From: Methylophilus aquaticus
GTDB taxonomy: Bacteria > Pseudomonadota > Gammaproteobacteria > Burkholderiales > Methylophilaceae
Assembly: GCF_030769565.1 (NCBI RefSeq)
Contig: NZ_JAVCAP010000021.1
Coordinates: 1-52,864 of the forward strand
Reading direction: 5' to 3'
Length of the DNA stretch: 52,864 nt
Position 1 is the stretch's first letter. Each line of letters starts with the position of its first letter. The notes under the pieces were generated by a model, which did not search any database, had not been told where the DNA came from, and saw nothing but the letters and a program-made list of their open reading frames with translations. Shown piece by piece: positions 1 through 10,596 of this stretch. The position numbers were made by a program, and so were the translations under genes.

Positions 1-27
1 TGCGTGGGTTCTTCGGGTACGTTTCAT
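1..27 (-). CDS. IS3-family transposase OrfA, N-terminal fragment (runs off the window)
   Basis: Only nine codons are visible, giving MKRTRRTHA. This resembles the beginning of many IS3-family OrfA proteins, which carry a helix-turn-helix and work with an OrfB integrase through a programmed frameshift. The upstream region on the minus strand has a purine-rich stretch (AGAGAAAGAAAG) that could serve as a ribosome-binding site. The rest of the gene is to the left of the window, so nothing can be said about whether it is intact. Confidence 0.5.
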
Positions 28-114
28 TGCTTTCTTTCTCTGCTTTCTGCCGCCTATCGGCTGCAAGGTTAAGCAAGAATATCACTTAAAACACTGTCCA
101 GTTTTCCGGGTCCA
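1..114 (-). mobile_element. Left-edge fragment of an IS3-family insertion sequence (terminal end plus start of orfA)
   Basis: Read on the minus strand, the segment starts at about 114 with TGGACCCGGAAAACTGGACA, which looks like an IS3-family terminal inverted repeat. A start codon at 27 then opens a reading frame beginning MKRTRRTHA and running off the window edge. That N-terminus is typical of IS3-family OrfA transposase subunits. The coding start about 87 bases inside the end fits the usual IS3 layout. The other end, OrfB and any target duplication lie outside the window, so family assignment rests on a short match and the exact boundary is inferred. Confidence 0.6.
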
Positions 115-260
115 CCTCTCCTATCACGGATGAGCAAGCGTATTTGCTTGAGCAGAGGCTTGCTGCTTACGGTAACAATCCGCATTTGGGGCAATCATGG
201 GATGAAGTGGTTACGAGTATTAAAAAGCCACAAAGCAACTTGATTTACAATACCATTTGA
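115..260 (+). pseudogene. Truncated addiction-module component (PF09720-like antitoxin), C-terminal remnant
   Basis: An open frame from the IS3-like end to a TGA at 258-260 reads PITDEQAYLLEQRLAAYGNN followed by PHLGQSWDEVVTSIKK. This matches the typical C-terminal half of small 'putative addiction module component' proteins: an acidic TDEQ start, an ELxxRL-like helix and a GxSWxEV motif. The N-terminal half is absent, and the homology begins right where the insertion-sequence end stops, so the gene was probably cut by the insertion. Its stop codon lies inside the operator palindrome of the next gene. The family call rests on motif memory. Confidence 0.55.
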
Positions 261-278
261 GATACATTGTATCTCAAA
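256..278 (+). promoter_or_regulatory. Perfect palindrome upstream of relB/dinJ-like gene, probable autoregulatory operator
   Basis: The left arm TTTGAGATACA (256-266) and right arm TGTATCTCAAA (268-278) are exact reverse complements around one central base. The palindrome ends 17 bases before the antitoxin start codon and is followed by the ribosome-binding site AAGGAG at 282-287. RelB/DinJ antitoxins carry a ribbon-helix-helix domain and usually repress their own operon by binding such dyads, so this is the likely operator. The binding itself is inferred. Confidence 0.75.
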
Positions 279-295
279 TTTAAGGAGATATTCAT

Positions 296-574
296 ATGTC
301 ATCGACTAGCATGGTTCATGTCAGAGTGGACGAAAAAATCAAGTTGGAAGCAACCGAGACATTGGCATCAATGGGGCTTTCTGTTTCAGATGCGGTGCGT
401 GTGTTTTTGACCAGAGTAGTGGTCGAAAAACAACTACCTTTCCCTTTAAAGGTGCCTAATCCTGAAACACACGCAGCCATGATGGAGGCGGATGCAATTG
501 CCAGTGGGCATAAAGCACGTTTTGCAAATGCTGATGAGTTGATGAATGACCTCGAAAAAAACAGCGGCAAGTAA
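296..574 (+). CDS. RelB/DinJ-family antitoxin
   Basis: This 92-residue protein begins with a ribbon-helix-helix DNA-binding region at about residues 6-50: the strand VHVRVDEKIK, then helices containing LASMGLSVSDAVRVFL. Those are hallmark segments of RelB/DinJ antitoxins. The C-terminal part, residues 55-92, is charged and would wrap around the toxin. It would neutralise the downstream YafQ-like endoribonuclease and repress the operon through the palindrome just upstream. The ATG at 296 is supported by AAGGAG eight bases upstream. It overlaps the toxin gene by 29 bases, so the pair is very likely co-translated. Confidence 0.88.
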   Translation: MSSTSMVHVRVDEKIKLEATETLASMGLSVSDAVRVFLTRVVVEKQLPFPLKVPNPETHAAMMEADAIASGHKARFANADELMNDLEKNSGK

Positions 575-875
575 ACGTACCAGGCTTCCGCGTCTATCAG
601 ACTATACAAAGTCGTTTCTCAAAGACTGGGAGCGCTTATCTCATTCTGGTCGATATGATATGACGCGCCTCAAAGAGGCCATGACGCTGTTAATTGCTAA
701 TGATGCACCGCTTAGCCCGGAATGGTTAGACCACCCGTTGGGTGGCGAGTGGGAGGGGCATAGAGAGTGTCATATTGGCGGTGATTTTTTGCTGGCTTAT
801 AAACTGCATCATTTAGGCAAAGTTGAACAGGTGATATTTGTGCGTGCTGGCTCGCATGCGGATTTGTTTGAGTAA
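546..875 (+). CDS. YafQ-family endoribonuclease toxin
   Basis: The 109-residue protein belongs to the RelE/YafQ fold, which cuts mRNA in the ribosomal A site. Family residues can be seen: H63 in LDHPLGG, H76 and D80 in RECHIGGD, and H104 and F108 in AGSHADLF. In E. coli YafQ the residue after the equivalent Asp is Trp; here it is Phe81. The N-terminal 15 residues are basic and longer than in many homologues, because the gene starts inside the antitoxin frame. The conserved histidines suggest an active toxin. The pair sits between an insertion sequence and cas4, a common place for acquired toxin-antitoxin modules. Confidence 0.85.
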   Translation: MTSKKTAASKRTRLPRLSDYTKSFLKDWERLSHSGRYDMTRLKEAMTLLIANDAPLSPEWLDHPLGGEWEGHRECHIGGDFLLAYKLHHLGKVEQVIFVRAGSHADLFE

Positions 876-960
876 CGCAAAGATGTCACATACTGTTTGA
901 TTGAGCATTCGCTTTTAAATATTCAAGCACCTTATTCAATAAATACACAGGATTACATGC

Positions 961-1590
961 GTGGACAACGTCGAGACCATTGCCATTTCTGCCCTGCAAC
1001 ATGTGGCATTTTGTCCGCGGCAGTTTGCATTGATTCACGTGGAGCAAGCCTGGGAAGATAACTTTTTTACTGCGCATGGGCAGGTGTTGCATGAGCGGGT
1101 GGATGGCGGTGCACCTGAGCAGCGCGGTAATACGCGATACGAGCGTTCTGTGGCGGTATATTCTCAACACTTGGGTTTGTCTGGCAAGCTGGATTTGCTT
1201 GAGATAGAGGGTAAGGCGGAGAAGCGTTATTTTCCGGTGGAGTATAAGCGCGGTAAATCTAAAACCGAGGATTGGGACAGGATACAGCTTTGTGCACAGG
1301 CCTTGTGTCTGGAGGAAATGCGTGGAATAAGCATAGACGAAGGTGCGCTGTGGTATTGGCAGGAGCGCAAGCGTGAGCGGGTTGCGTTAGATGCCGGATT
1401 GCGGGCGCTGACCATGCAGGCGATTGCCGAGGCCAGAGATATTTTGACCCGAGGCATCACCCCGCCGCCAACGCCGCATAAAAGCCGTTGCAAGGCATGC
1501 TCTCTGGTTGAAGTGTGCATGCCCGATGTGCTGCGCAAAGACCATACAGCGGGGTATATCCAACAATTATTTGATTCGGCCAACCCATGA
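961..1590 (+). CDS. cas4: CRISPR-associated exonuclease Cas4 (type I-C style)
   Basis: Cas4 trims prespacers and helps select the PAM during spacer acquisition. This 209-residue protein has the PD-(D/E)XK nuclease core: H44, D78 in GKLDLL, E94 and K96 in VEYKRGK, and a Q109 motif. It also has the four cysteines of the Fe-S cluster: C18 in FCPRQ, then C177, C180 and C186 near the C-terminus. The start is a GTG with AGGA eight bases upstream; the nearby ATG at 957 is out of frame. The last four bases overlap cas1. In type I-C loci cas7 normally precedes cas4, but here the upstream neighbour is a toxin-antitoxin module. Confidence 0.93.
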   Translation: MDNVETIAISALQHVAFCPRQFALIHVEQAWEDNFFTAHGQVLHERVDGGAPEQRGNTRYERSVAVYSQHLGLSGKLDLLEIEGKAEKRYFPVEYKRGKSKTEDWDRIQLCAQALCLEEMRGISIDEGALWYWQERKRERVALDAGLRALTMQAIAEARDILTRGITPPPTPHKSRCKACSLVEVCMPDVLRKDHTAGYIQQLFDSANP

Positions 1591-2603
1591 AAAAACTGCT
1601 GAACACCTTGTATATCACGCGGCAAGAAACCTACCTGCACAAAGAGCGCGAGACTATTGTGATTAAGCAGGGGGATGAAAAGCTGGGCCAGTTTCCCGCG
1701 TTGACCATAGGCAATATTCTGTGTTTTGGCCTGGTGACAGTGTCGCCACCGTTGATGGGTTATTGTGGTGAGCAAGGCATAGGCTTGAGTTTTTATACTG
1801 AGTATGGCCGCTTTTTGGCGCGTGTACAGGGCAAGCAGACTGGCAATGTTTTGCTGCGCCGTACCCAGTATCGCGTGGCAGACGATGCTGTAAAAGCCAA
1901 CCAGATTGCCAAGGTGATGGTAGCAGCAAAAATTGCCAATGCCCGCAGCGTGTTGATGCGCGATGTACGCAATCATGGTGAAAACCCGGCGATGACTGAA
2001 GTCATCCGTCGTTTGGCTGACAGCCTCAAACGCTGTGAGCAAAGCGAAACCGTGGCGCAAACCATGGGCATAGAAGGCGAGGCCGGGGCGAGTTATTTTT
2101 CGGTTTTTAACGACCTGCTACACGATGGTGAGTTTAAATTTGAAGGCCGCATACGCCGCCCGCCTACAGACCCGGTCAACGCTTTGCTCTCTTTTACCTA
2201 TTCACTGATTACGCAAGAGTGCGTATCTGCCCTAATGGGCGTTGGGCTAGACCCCTATGTGGGATTTTTACATCAGGATAGGCCAGGCAGAGCCAGTCTG
2301 GCGCTCGATTTATTGGAAGAGTTTAGAGCGCCCTGGGCTGACCGCTTTGTATTAACGCTGTTTAACCGCAAGCAATTACAAAAAGCGGATTTTATTTATG
2401 AAGCCAGCGGTGCCGTAAAACTGACGGATGACGCACGTAAAAAAGTCTTGGTTGCTTTTCAGGAGCGTAAACAAGAAGAGATCATGCATCCCTATCTAGA
2501 AGAAAAAGTCCCATATGGTTTGCTGCCACATTGTCAGGCGCAGCTATTGGCCAGACACCTGCGCGGCGATACTGCATTTTATCCACCCTACCTGATTAAA
2601 TAG
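1587..2603 (+). CDS. cas1: CRISPR-associated integrase Cas1 (type I-C)
   Basis: Cas1 is the metal-dependent integrase that joins new spacers to the leader end of the array, together with Cas2. The 338-residue length fits the I-C subfamily. The expected metal ligands are visible: E165 in GIEGEAGASYF, H229 in YVGFLHQDRPGR, and D241/E244 in LALDLLEEFRAPW. The N-terminal beta domain begins MKKLLNTLYITRQETYL, a typical I-C opening. It starts in an ATGA overlap with cas4 and is followed three bases later by cas2, so the three genes form one adaptation operon. It looks intact and functional. Confidence 0.96.
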   Translation: MKKLLNTLYITRQETYLHKERETIVIKQGDEKLGQFPALTIGNILCFGLVTVSPPLMGYCGEQGIGLSFYTEYGRFLARVQGKQTGNVLLRRTQYRVADDAVKANQIAKVMVAAKIANARSVLMRDVRNHGENPAMTEVIRRLADSLKRCEQSETVAQTMGIEGEAGASYFSVFNDLLHDGEFKFEGRIRRPPTDPVNALLSFTYSLITQECVSALMGVGLDPYVGFLHQDRPGRASLALDLLEEFRAPWADRFVLTLFNRKQLQKADFIYEASGAVKLTDDARKKVLVAFQERKQEEIMHPYLEEKVPYGLLPHCQAQLLARHLRGDTAFYPPYLIK

Positions 2604-2606
2604 CCT

Positions 2607-2900
2607 ATGCTGGTGCTGATCACCTACGACGTGAGTGTGCTGACCAAAGCCGGACAAAAGCGCCTGCGAAATATTGCCAAAACCTGTTTGGATTATGGCA
2701 TGCGTGTGCAAAACTCCGTGTTTGAATGCGAGGTCGCACCAGACCAATGGGTGAATCTTAAGCAGACATTGTTGGAAATTTATGACCCAAAAGAAGACAG
2801 TCTGCGCTTTTACATGCTAGGTGCCAAAGGCAGACAAAAGGTCGAGCATTTTGGCATCAAACAAACACCAGACAGCCTGCGTGACCCCCTGATACTATAA
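2607..2900 (+). CDS. cas2: CRISPR-associated protein Cas2
   Basis: This is a 97-residue ferredoxin-fold protein that forms the central dimer of the Cas1-Cas2 integration complex. The N-terminal strand MLVLITYDV carries the conserved Asp8 of the family. The region around residues 30-45 (YGMRVQNSVFECE) is the characteristic second strand. Length is normal for the I-C type. It lies three bases after cas1 and about 170 bases before the first repeat, with the array leader in between. Confidence 0.95.
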   Translation: MLVLITYDVSVLTKAGQKRLRNIAKTCLDYGMRVQNSVFECEVAPDQWVNLKQTLLEIYDPKEDSLRFYMLGAKGRQKVEHFGIKQTPDSLRDPLIL

Positions 2901-3073
2901 CCGCTAACATCACGTACTCATCAAAACCCTATCCGGTTATCGCTCCTTAACAATCTGAATTTAAAAGCAATTATTTTGTTATTTTAATAAAAGCTATAAA
3001 ATAGCTTTGCGAGCGCACGATTAGCGCCTGTACAGGTGCAACGCCTGAATACAAGCGCTAAAAGTCATTCGCA
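2901..3073 (+). promoter_or_regulatory. CRISPR leader with AT-rich inverted repeat
   Basis: This 173-base stretch between cas2 and the first repeat is AT-rich in its centre and has no gene, as expected for a leader. It holds a perfect inverted repeat, AAAGCTAT at 2990-2997 and ATAGCTTT at 3001-3008, and a palindrome CCTGTACAGG at 3027-3036. A possible promoter is TTATTT at 2971 with TATAAA at 2995, 18 bases apart, but the -35 is weak. The leader should drive pre-crRNA transcription and guide integration at the first repeat. The roles of the two dyads are not known. Confidence 0.75.
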
Positions 3074-5757
<2,684 letters not shown>

Positions 5758-6019
5758 TAATAATTCACACATAATCGTTTACTCCTTTTTGTTGCCCCAG
5801 CGCAGTTTGAAGTTAATGCCCCTAGGTAGTCACCAACCATATAATCAACTAAAAAATTACCTACTTTTTTCAGTTAGAAGGCTTTTGGCAGTTCTAATCC
5901 CTCGACATCTTGCTGACATATTTCCGCTTTAAGCTTCGTTCCTGTTTTTAATCTTCAGTTTCATTGTCTGGTGATCTTTTGCCTGGCATTGATCCGTAAC
6001 ATTGTGAGGAACAGGTTGT
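5758..6019. other. Intergenic region after the CRISPR array
   Basis: These 262 bases lie between the last repeat and the nucleotidyltransferase. They are AT-rich, with no convincing gene and no degenerate repeat. An inverted pair TAGGTA/TACCTA flanks about 30 bases (5824-5865) and is followed by a T run, which could be a weak terminator for array transcription. AGGA at 6007-6010 is the probable ribosome-binding site of the next gene. No strong promoter was recognised. Confidence 0.4.
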
Positions 6020-7174
6020 ATGAAGGCGATGATACTGGCTGCAGGTAAAGGCACGCGCGTGCGTCCGCTGACTTACGAGTTACCCAAGCCTATGATTCCT
6101 GTGATGGGCAAGCCGGTGATGGCTTATCTGATCGAGCATCTGGCGCAGTATGGGGTGGTCGATATTATGGTGAACGTGAGTTACCTGCACGAGAAAATTC
6201 AGGATTATTTTGAGGACGGTCACCGTTTTGGCGTGAACATCGGTTATTCCTTTGAGGGCGATATCAGTCACGGCAAGATTGTGCCTAATCCTGTTGGCTC
6301 GGCGGGCGGCATGCGCAAGATTCAGGATTTCAGCGGGTTTTTTGATGACACGACGATTGTACTGTGTGGCGATGCGGTGATTGACCTGGACCTGGATAAA
6401 GCTCTGGCCGAGCATAAGCAAAAGGGCGCGTTGGTGAGTTTGATTACCATGGAAGTGCCACTGGATAAGGTTTCCGGCTATGGCATTGTGGTGACGGATG
6501 ACGACGGGAAAATTGTTTCATTTCAGGAAAAGCCCGCCGAACATGAGGCCCGGTCGAATTGGGCCAGTACCGGCATTTATATTTTTGAGCCTGCCGCGCT
6601 GGACTTGATTCCTTCTGGGAGCACCTTTGATATTGGCTCGGATTTGTTTCCGCTGCTGGTGGCGCGTGGATTGCCTTTTTATGCCATTAAACAGCCGTTT
6701 AACTGGATAGATATTGGCGTGGTCAGCGATTACTGGCGGGTGATGCAGCAGATGATGCAGGGGCAGGTGGCTTCGATGCCGATGCCGGGCACGCAGATTC
6801 GGCCTGGGGTATGGGTGGGGTTGAATGTGCGCATTGACTGGGAAAACACCGATATTGTCGGGCCGGTGTATATTGGCTCTGGCTCGAGGATTGACCATTC
6901 CACCAAGATTGTAGGCCCCAGCTGGATTAGTCATGGCTGCCATTTGCAGCGGGGGAGTGAGGTCATTCGCAGTATTTTGTTTGATTACACGCGGGTAGGC
7001 CAGGATTATCGTATCGAAGAACGTATCGTCTGCGGTGAATATTGCGTGGATAGGGCGGGCCGCATGCTGCATGTGGATGATGAACATTGCGATGTGATCT
7101 GGACAGATGCACGTGAGCAGGTGGTGTATCCGGCCAACTATGTGGATAAGGGTGTGGTGGTATTGCCCGGTTGA
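6020..7174 (+). CDS. Sugar-phosphate nucleotidyltransferase (mannose-1-phosphate guanylyltransferase-like)
   Basis: The 384-residue protein opens with the nucleotidyltransferase signature AGKGTRVRPLT at residues 8-18 and PKP at 22-24, which bind the nucleotide phosphates. D118 in VLCGDAVIDLDL is the likely metal ligand. Residues from about 258 to 345 form a left-handed beta-helix-like region with V/I-G repeats, as in GDP-mannose or GlmU-type pyrophosphorylases. It would activate a hexose-1-phosphate for polysaccharide or glycan synthesis in the cytoplasm. The exact sugar and nucleotide cannot be read from sequence. AGGA 9 bases upstream supports the ATG. It stands alone between the array and the secretion operon. 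Confidence 0.8.
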   Translation: MKAMILAAGKGTRVRPLTYELPKPMIPVMGKPVMAYLIEHLAQYGVVDIMVNVSYLHEKIQDYFEDGHRFGVNIGYSFEGDISHGKIVPNPVGSAGGMRKIQDFSGFFDDTTIVLCGDAVIDLDLDKALAEHKQKGALVSLITMEVPLDKVSGYGIVVTDDDGKIVSFQEKPAEHEARSNWASTGIYIFEPAALDLIPSGSTFDIGSDLFPLLVARGLPFYAIKQPFNWIDIGVVSDYWRVMQQMMQGQVASMPMPGTQIRPGVWVGLNVRIDWENTDIVGPVYIGSGSRIDHSTKIVGPSWISHGCHLQRGSEVIRSILFDYTRVGQDYRIEERIVCGEYCVDRAGRMLHVDDEHCDVIWTDAREQVVYPANYVDKGVVVLPG

Positions 7175-7288
7175 CGCCGTGCCAGTGGCAGAGGCTCTGG
7201 CGGATTGTGACACAAGGTCATATTTCTGAAACCTGTTTGTCATCTCGGCTGCTTAGAATTGTCATCAAATTTTCATGGAGTGTTTGCG

Positions 7289-7711
7289 ATGCCGCGTTGT
7301 GCTGTCAGGGTTAATGCCGGATTTACTTTGCTTGAGCTGTTGGTAGTGATGGTGATTATCGGCTTGCTGGCGGGCTATGTCGGACCAAAATACTTTCAGC
7401 AGATTGGCAAGTCTGAAGTAAAAACTGCCAAAGCGCAGATTGCTGCACTGGAGCAAACACTGGATCAGTACCGGATTGATACAGGACATTATCCAGGCAC
7501 TGAGCTGGGCTTGAATGCGCTGATGAATAATGTAGCCAATGAACAAAACTGGGGCGGGCCTTACCTGAAAAAAGGCGTGCCGAATGACCCGTGGGGGCAT
7601 CCTTATCAGTACCGCATGCCTGGACAGCACGGCGAATACGACCTGTTCAGTCTGGGTAAAGACGGGCAGGTCGGCGGCAGTGATGAGTCGCAGGATATCA
7701 CCAGCTGGTAA
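7289..7711 (+). CDS. gspG: Major pseudopilin GspG
   Basis: This is the main pseudopilin of a type II secretion-like machine. It has a short leader, MPRCAVRVNAG, cut before FTLLELLVVMVIIGLLAGYV; Glu5 of the mature protein is present. After it come the GspG features: a KTAKAQIAALEQTLDQYR helix and a C-terminal region with PWGHPYQY and a YDLFSLGKDGQVGG loop, typical of the calcium-binding site. The ATG at 7289 is preferred because GGAG lies eight bases upstream and the leader length is right; an upstream TTG at 7259 would add ten residues. It opens an operon of about eleven genes. Confidence 0.92.
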   Translation: MPRCAVRVNAGFTLLELLVVMVIIGLLAGYVGPKYFQQIGKSEVKTAKAQIAALEQTLDQYRIDTGHYPGTELGLNALMNNVANEQNWGGPYLKKGVPNDPWGHPYQYRMPGQHGEYDLFSLGKDGQVGGSDESQDITSW

Positions 7712-7717
7712 CAGGCG

Positions 7718-8890
7718 ATGCACTATCAGGCAAAGGTATTGAACGGGTCGGCGTTGAGCGTCATTGAGCTGCAAGCCGATGACGAGCAGGAGGCTTACGC
7801 CCAGCTCAAGGCAAAAGGATTGACGCCTGTTTCTTTACAGGCACAGCACGCCAGCAAACGCCGCACACGCGAAAAATTTCCGCTGGCCCTGTTTAGTCAG
7901 GAACTTCTGGCGCTGCTGGATTCCGGGCTGAATCTGGTGGAGGCCATCGAGGCGCTTTCTTTAAGGCAAGACCATACACGCGGTGTGTTGCAAAGTATCT
8001 TACTGTCCCTGCAACAGGGCAAGTCTTTTTCTGCAGCGCTCGAGCGCCAGCCAGAAGTGTTTCCAGTGCTATATATCGCCACGGTCAAAGCCGCCGAGCG
8101 CACCGGCGATCTGGCCAATGCGCTGACCCGCTATATTGCCTACGATACTCAAATCTCGCTGTTAAAAAAGAAGATTGTCAGTGCCTCTATTTATCCGGTG
8201 GTGCTGATGGGTGTGGGTGGCCTGGTGATTTTGTTTCTGATGGGGTTTGTCGTGCCCAAATTCAGCAGTGTGTATGAGGGTGCAGGGGGCGATTTGCCCT
8301 GGATGTCACAAATGATGTTGCGCTGGGGCACGCTGATTGCCGAGCATGGCGAGCAGATGCTGATAGTCCTGCTGTGTGTATTGGTGGGCTTGGGTTTTTT
8401 ACTGCGACAACCTGCCTTGCGACAACTGGTGATGCGTGCCATCTGGCGTATTCCGGCTATTGGCGAAAAGTTACATATGTATCAACTGGCCCGTTTTTAT
8501 CGCACATTGGGCATGCTGCTCAGTGGCGGCACCCCGATTATGCTGGCACTGACCTCAGTGGCTGGATTACTCGATGGCAGTTTATCCGCCAGCTTGCAGC
8601 AGGCGCAAGGCCTGATCAGCCAGGGCCAGCCCTTGTCACATGCATTTCAGGTATCGGGCATGACGACGCCGATTGGTGAGCGCATGTTGCTGGTGGGCGA
8701 GCGTGGTGGCAATGTGGCGCACATGATGGACAGGATTGCCGGTTTTTATGATGAAGAGCTGGCGCGCTGGATAGACTGGTTTACCAAGCTGTTTGAACCT
8801 TTGCTGATGCTGTTTATCGGGCTGGTGATCGGTATTGTCGTCTTGCTGTTATATATGCCGATTTTTGAATTGGCGGGGCAAATCCAATGA
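7718..8890 (+). CDS. gspF: Type II secretion inner-membrane platform protein GspF
   Basis: The 390-residue protein has the two repeated T2SSF domains, roughly residues 55-175 and 258-380, and three strongly hydrophobic segments. The first follows KKKIVSASIYPVVLM near residue 150, the second lies around 207-230 and the last around 350-377 (LFEPLLMLFIGLVIGIVV). Motifs such as LLDSGLNLVEAIEAL and TGDLANAL are typical of GspF/PilC. It forms the platform that couples the ATPase to pseudopilus assembly. It starts six bases after gspG and overlaps gspE by four bases, so translation is probably coupled. Confidence 0.92.
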   Translation: MHYQAKVLNGSALSVIELQADDEQEAYAQLKAKGLTPVSLQAQHASKRRTREKFPLALFSQELLALLDSGLNLVEAIEALSLRQDHTRGVLQSILLSLQQGKSFSAALERQPEVFPVLYIATVKAAERTGDLANALTRYIAYDTQISLLKKKIVSASIYPVVLMGVGGLVILFLMGFVVPKFSSVYEGAGGDLPWMSQMMLRWGTLIAEHGEQMLIVLLCVLVGLGFLLRQPALRQLVMRAIWRIPAIGEKLHMYQLARFYRTLGMLLSGGTPIMLALTSVAGLLDGSLSASLQQAQGLISQGQPLSHAFQVSGMTTPIGERMLLVGERGGNVAHMMDRIAGFYDEELARWIDWFTKLFEPLLMLFIGLVIGIVVLLLYMPIFELAGQIQ

Positions 8891-10596
8891 GTCAGAGTCC
8901 AATAAGCCAGACTCCAACAAACCAGCCTATGGCACTGCATGTCAAGCTGCTGGCCGATGCGCAGGTGCAGGCGCAGCAACAGCAGCGCCGCCCTATCGAA
9001 GTACTCGAAGACATGCTGGCGCTGGAACCAGATGCCATGGTGGCTGCACTGGCCAGTCTGCTGAATTACCAGCAGGCGACCATGCGCGACCTGCGCGCGT
9101 GGCAAGTGGCCTTTGAGGTGATTACTTACAATCAGGCACAGCAAAAAGAATGTTTGGCGTTTTATGATGAAGCGCAGTCGCTGGTGCTGGTGTTTGCGGA
9201 CCCCTTCAATCGGCAGTTGCCCCTGTGGGTGCAACATGCAGTAACACAGCCTTTTCAGTGGCGACTGGCGCATAGGCTGGATATCAACGCCTATCTGGCG
9301 GGTGAAGAAGAAACCATGCGCGCCATGGATGGGGTCGGCCTGCCAGAGGCGGGCGCACAGGATGGCGACGAAGAGCCGGTCACCCAGCTTTCACTCAAGT
9401 CCATCCATGAAGATGCCAACCCGATTATCAAACTGATTAACTCTACCTTATATGACGCCTTGAAAACCGGCGCCAGCGACATTCATCTGGAATCGCATCC
9501 CGGTGGGTTGGCCGTCAAATACCGGATTGACGGGGTGATGGCCAGCATTGCCAACAGCCCGGGACTGGACAGCGCCGAACAGGCGATTTCACGCATTAAA
9601 GTCATGGCGCAACTGGATATTGCTGAACGTCGCATTCCGCAGGATGGGCGCTTTAAAGTCAACACCATGGGGCGTCTGGTGGATTTTCGGGTATCGATTA
9701 TGCCGAGTGCTTTTGGCGAGGATGCGGTACTCAGGGTGCTGGACAGAAAAGCCCTGACCGAGCAGGCGCAAGGCTTGAGTCTGAAAGCGCTGGGCTTTGA
9801 TGCCGAAGTGATTGCCAAATTCAGAAAGCTGGCCAGCGAGCCCTATGGCATGGTACTGGTGACCGGCCCCACCGGCAGCGGTAAAACCACCTCGCTGTAT
9901 GCTGCCATTTCTGAAGTGAATACCGGTTTCGATAAAATCATCACCATCGAAGATCCTGTCGAATATCAATTGCCCGGCGTGTTGCAGATTCCGGTCAATG
10001 AGAAAAAAGGCCTGACCTTTGCCCGCGGTTTGCGCTCGATTCTGCGCCACGATCCGGACAAAATCATGGTGGGTGAAATCCGCGATGGTGAAACCGCACA
10101 AATTGCGGTGCAGGCGGCCTTGACCGGGCATCTGGTGTTTTCAACGGTGCATGCCAACAGCGTGCTCGATGTGATTGGCCGCTTTATGCATATGGGTGTG
10201 GACCCTTACCATTTTGTGTCGGCGGTGAACGGCATTATTGCCCAGCGGCTGGTGCGTGCGCTCTGCCCGCACTGCGCCGAGCCTTTTACGCCGGATGCTG
10301 CATTGCTCGAAGACTCCGGCATCACCGCTGAGCAAGGGCAGGCCATGACTTTTTTACATGCCAAGGGTTGCGGGCACTGTCGCGGCACGGGTTACAAGGG
10401 GCGCAAAGCGGTGGCCGAAATGCTGGTGCTCAATGATGAGTTGCGTGAAATGATTATTGCGCGCGAGCCCATCCGCAAATTAAAAGAAGCCGCTGCCAGA
10501 AACGGCATGCGTACCATCCGTGAGGCGGCCATCAGTGCGGTGGCTGAAGGCATGACCAGTTTGCAGGAGATCAACCGTGTCACCTTTGTGGCCTAG
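8887..10596 (+). CDS. gspE: Type II secretion/pilus assembly ATPase GspE
   Basis: The 569-residue cytoplasmic ATPase powers pseudopilus assembly. Walker A is GPTGSGKTT at residues 327-335, the Asp box is IITIEDPVE at 351-359, Walker B is IMVGEIRD at 393-400, and the His box contains HLVFSTVHANS at 415-425. A zinc site is formed by C460/C463 and C495/C498. The N-terminal domain (1-160) is poorly conserved and rich in Q and A, and would dock on the GspL/PilM-like partner. All catalytic elements are intact. It begins in the ATGA overlap with gspF. Confidence 0.93.
   Translation: MSQSPISQTPTNQPMALHVKLLADAQVQAQQQQRRPIEVLEDMLALEPDAMVAALASLLNYQQATMRDLRAWQVAFEVITYNQAQQKECLAFYDEAQSLVLVFADPFNRQLPLWVQHAVTQPFQWRLAHRLDINAYLAGEEETMRAMDGVGLPEAGAQDGDEEPVTQLSLKSIHEDANPIIKLINSTLYDALKTGASDIHLESHPGGLAVKYRIDGVMASIANSPGLDSAEQAISRIKVMAQLDIAERRIPQDGRFKVNTMGRLVDFRVSIMPSAFGEDAVLRVLDRKALTEQAQGLSLKALGFDAEVIAKFRKLASEPYGMVLVTGPTGSGKTTSLYAAISEVNTGFDKIITIEDPVEYQLPGVLQIPVNEKKGLTFARGLRSILRHDPDKIMVGEIRDGETAQIAVQAALTGHLVFSTVHANSVLDVIGRFMHMGVDPYHFVSAVNGIIAQRLVRALCPHCAEPFTPDAALLEDSGITAEQGQAMTFLHAKGCGHCRGTGYKGRKAVAEMLVLNDELREMIIAREPIRKLKEAAARNGMRTIREAAISAVAEGMTSLQEINRVTFVA

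Noticed and set aside
6661-6673. Thirteen bases identical to part of the CRISPR repeat inside the nucleotidyltransferase gene
   Set aside because: They encode part of the enzyme (ARGLP) in frame, and the rest of the repeat is absent, so coincidence is likely.
7259-7276. A PhoB-box-like sequence, TTGTCAT-CAAA-TTTTCAT, before gspG
   Set aside because: It matches only about 11 of 14 positions and overlaps the ribosome-binding region, too close to the start codon for an activator site.
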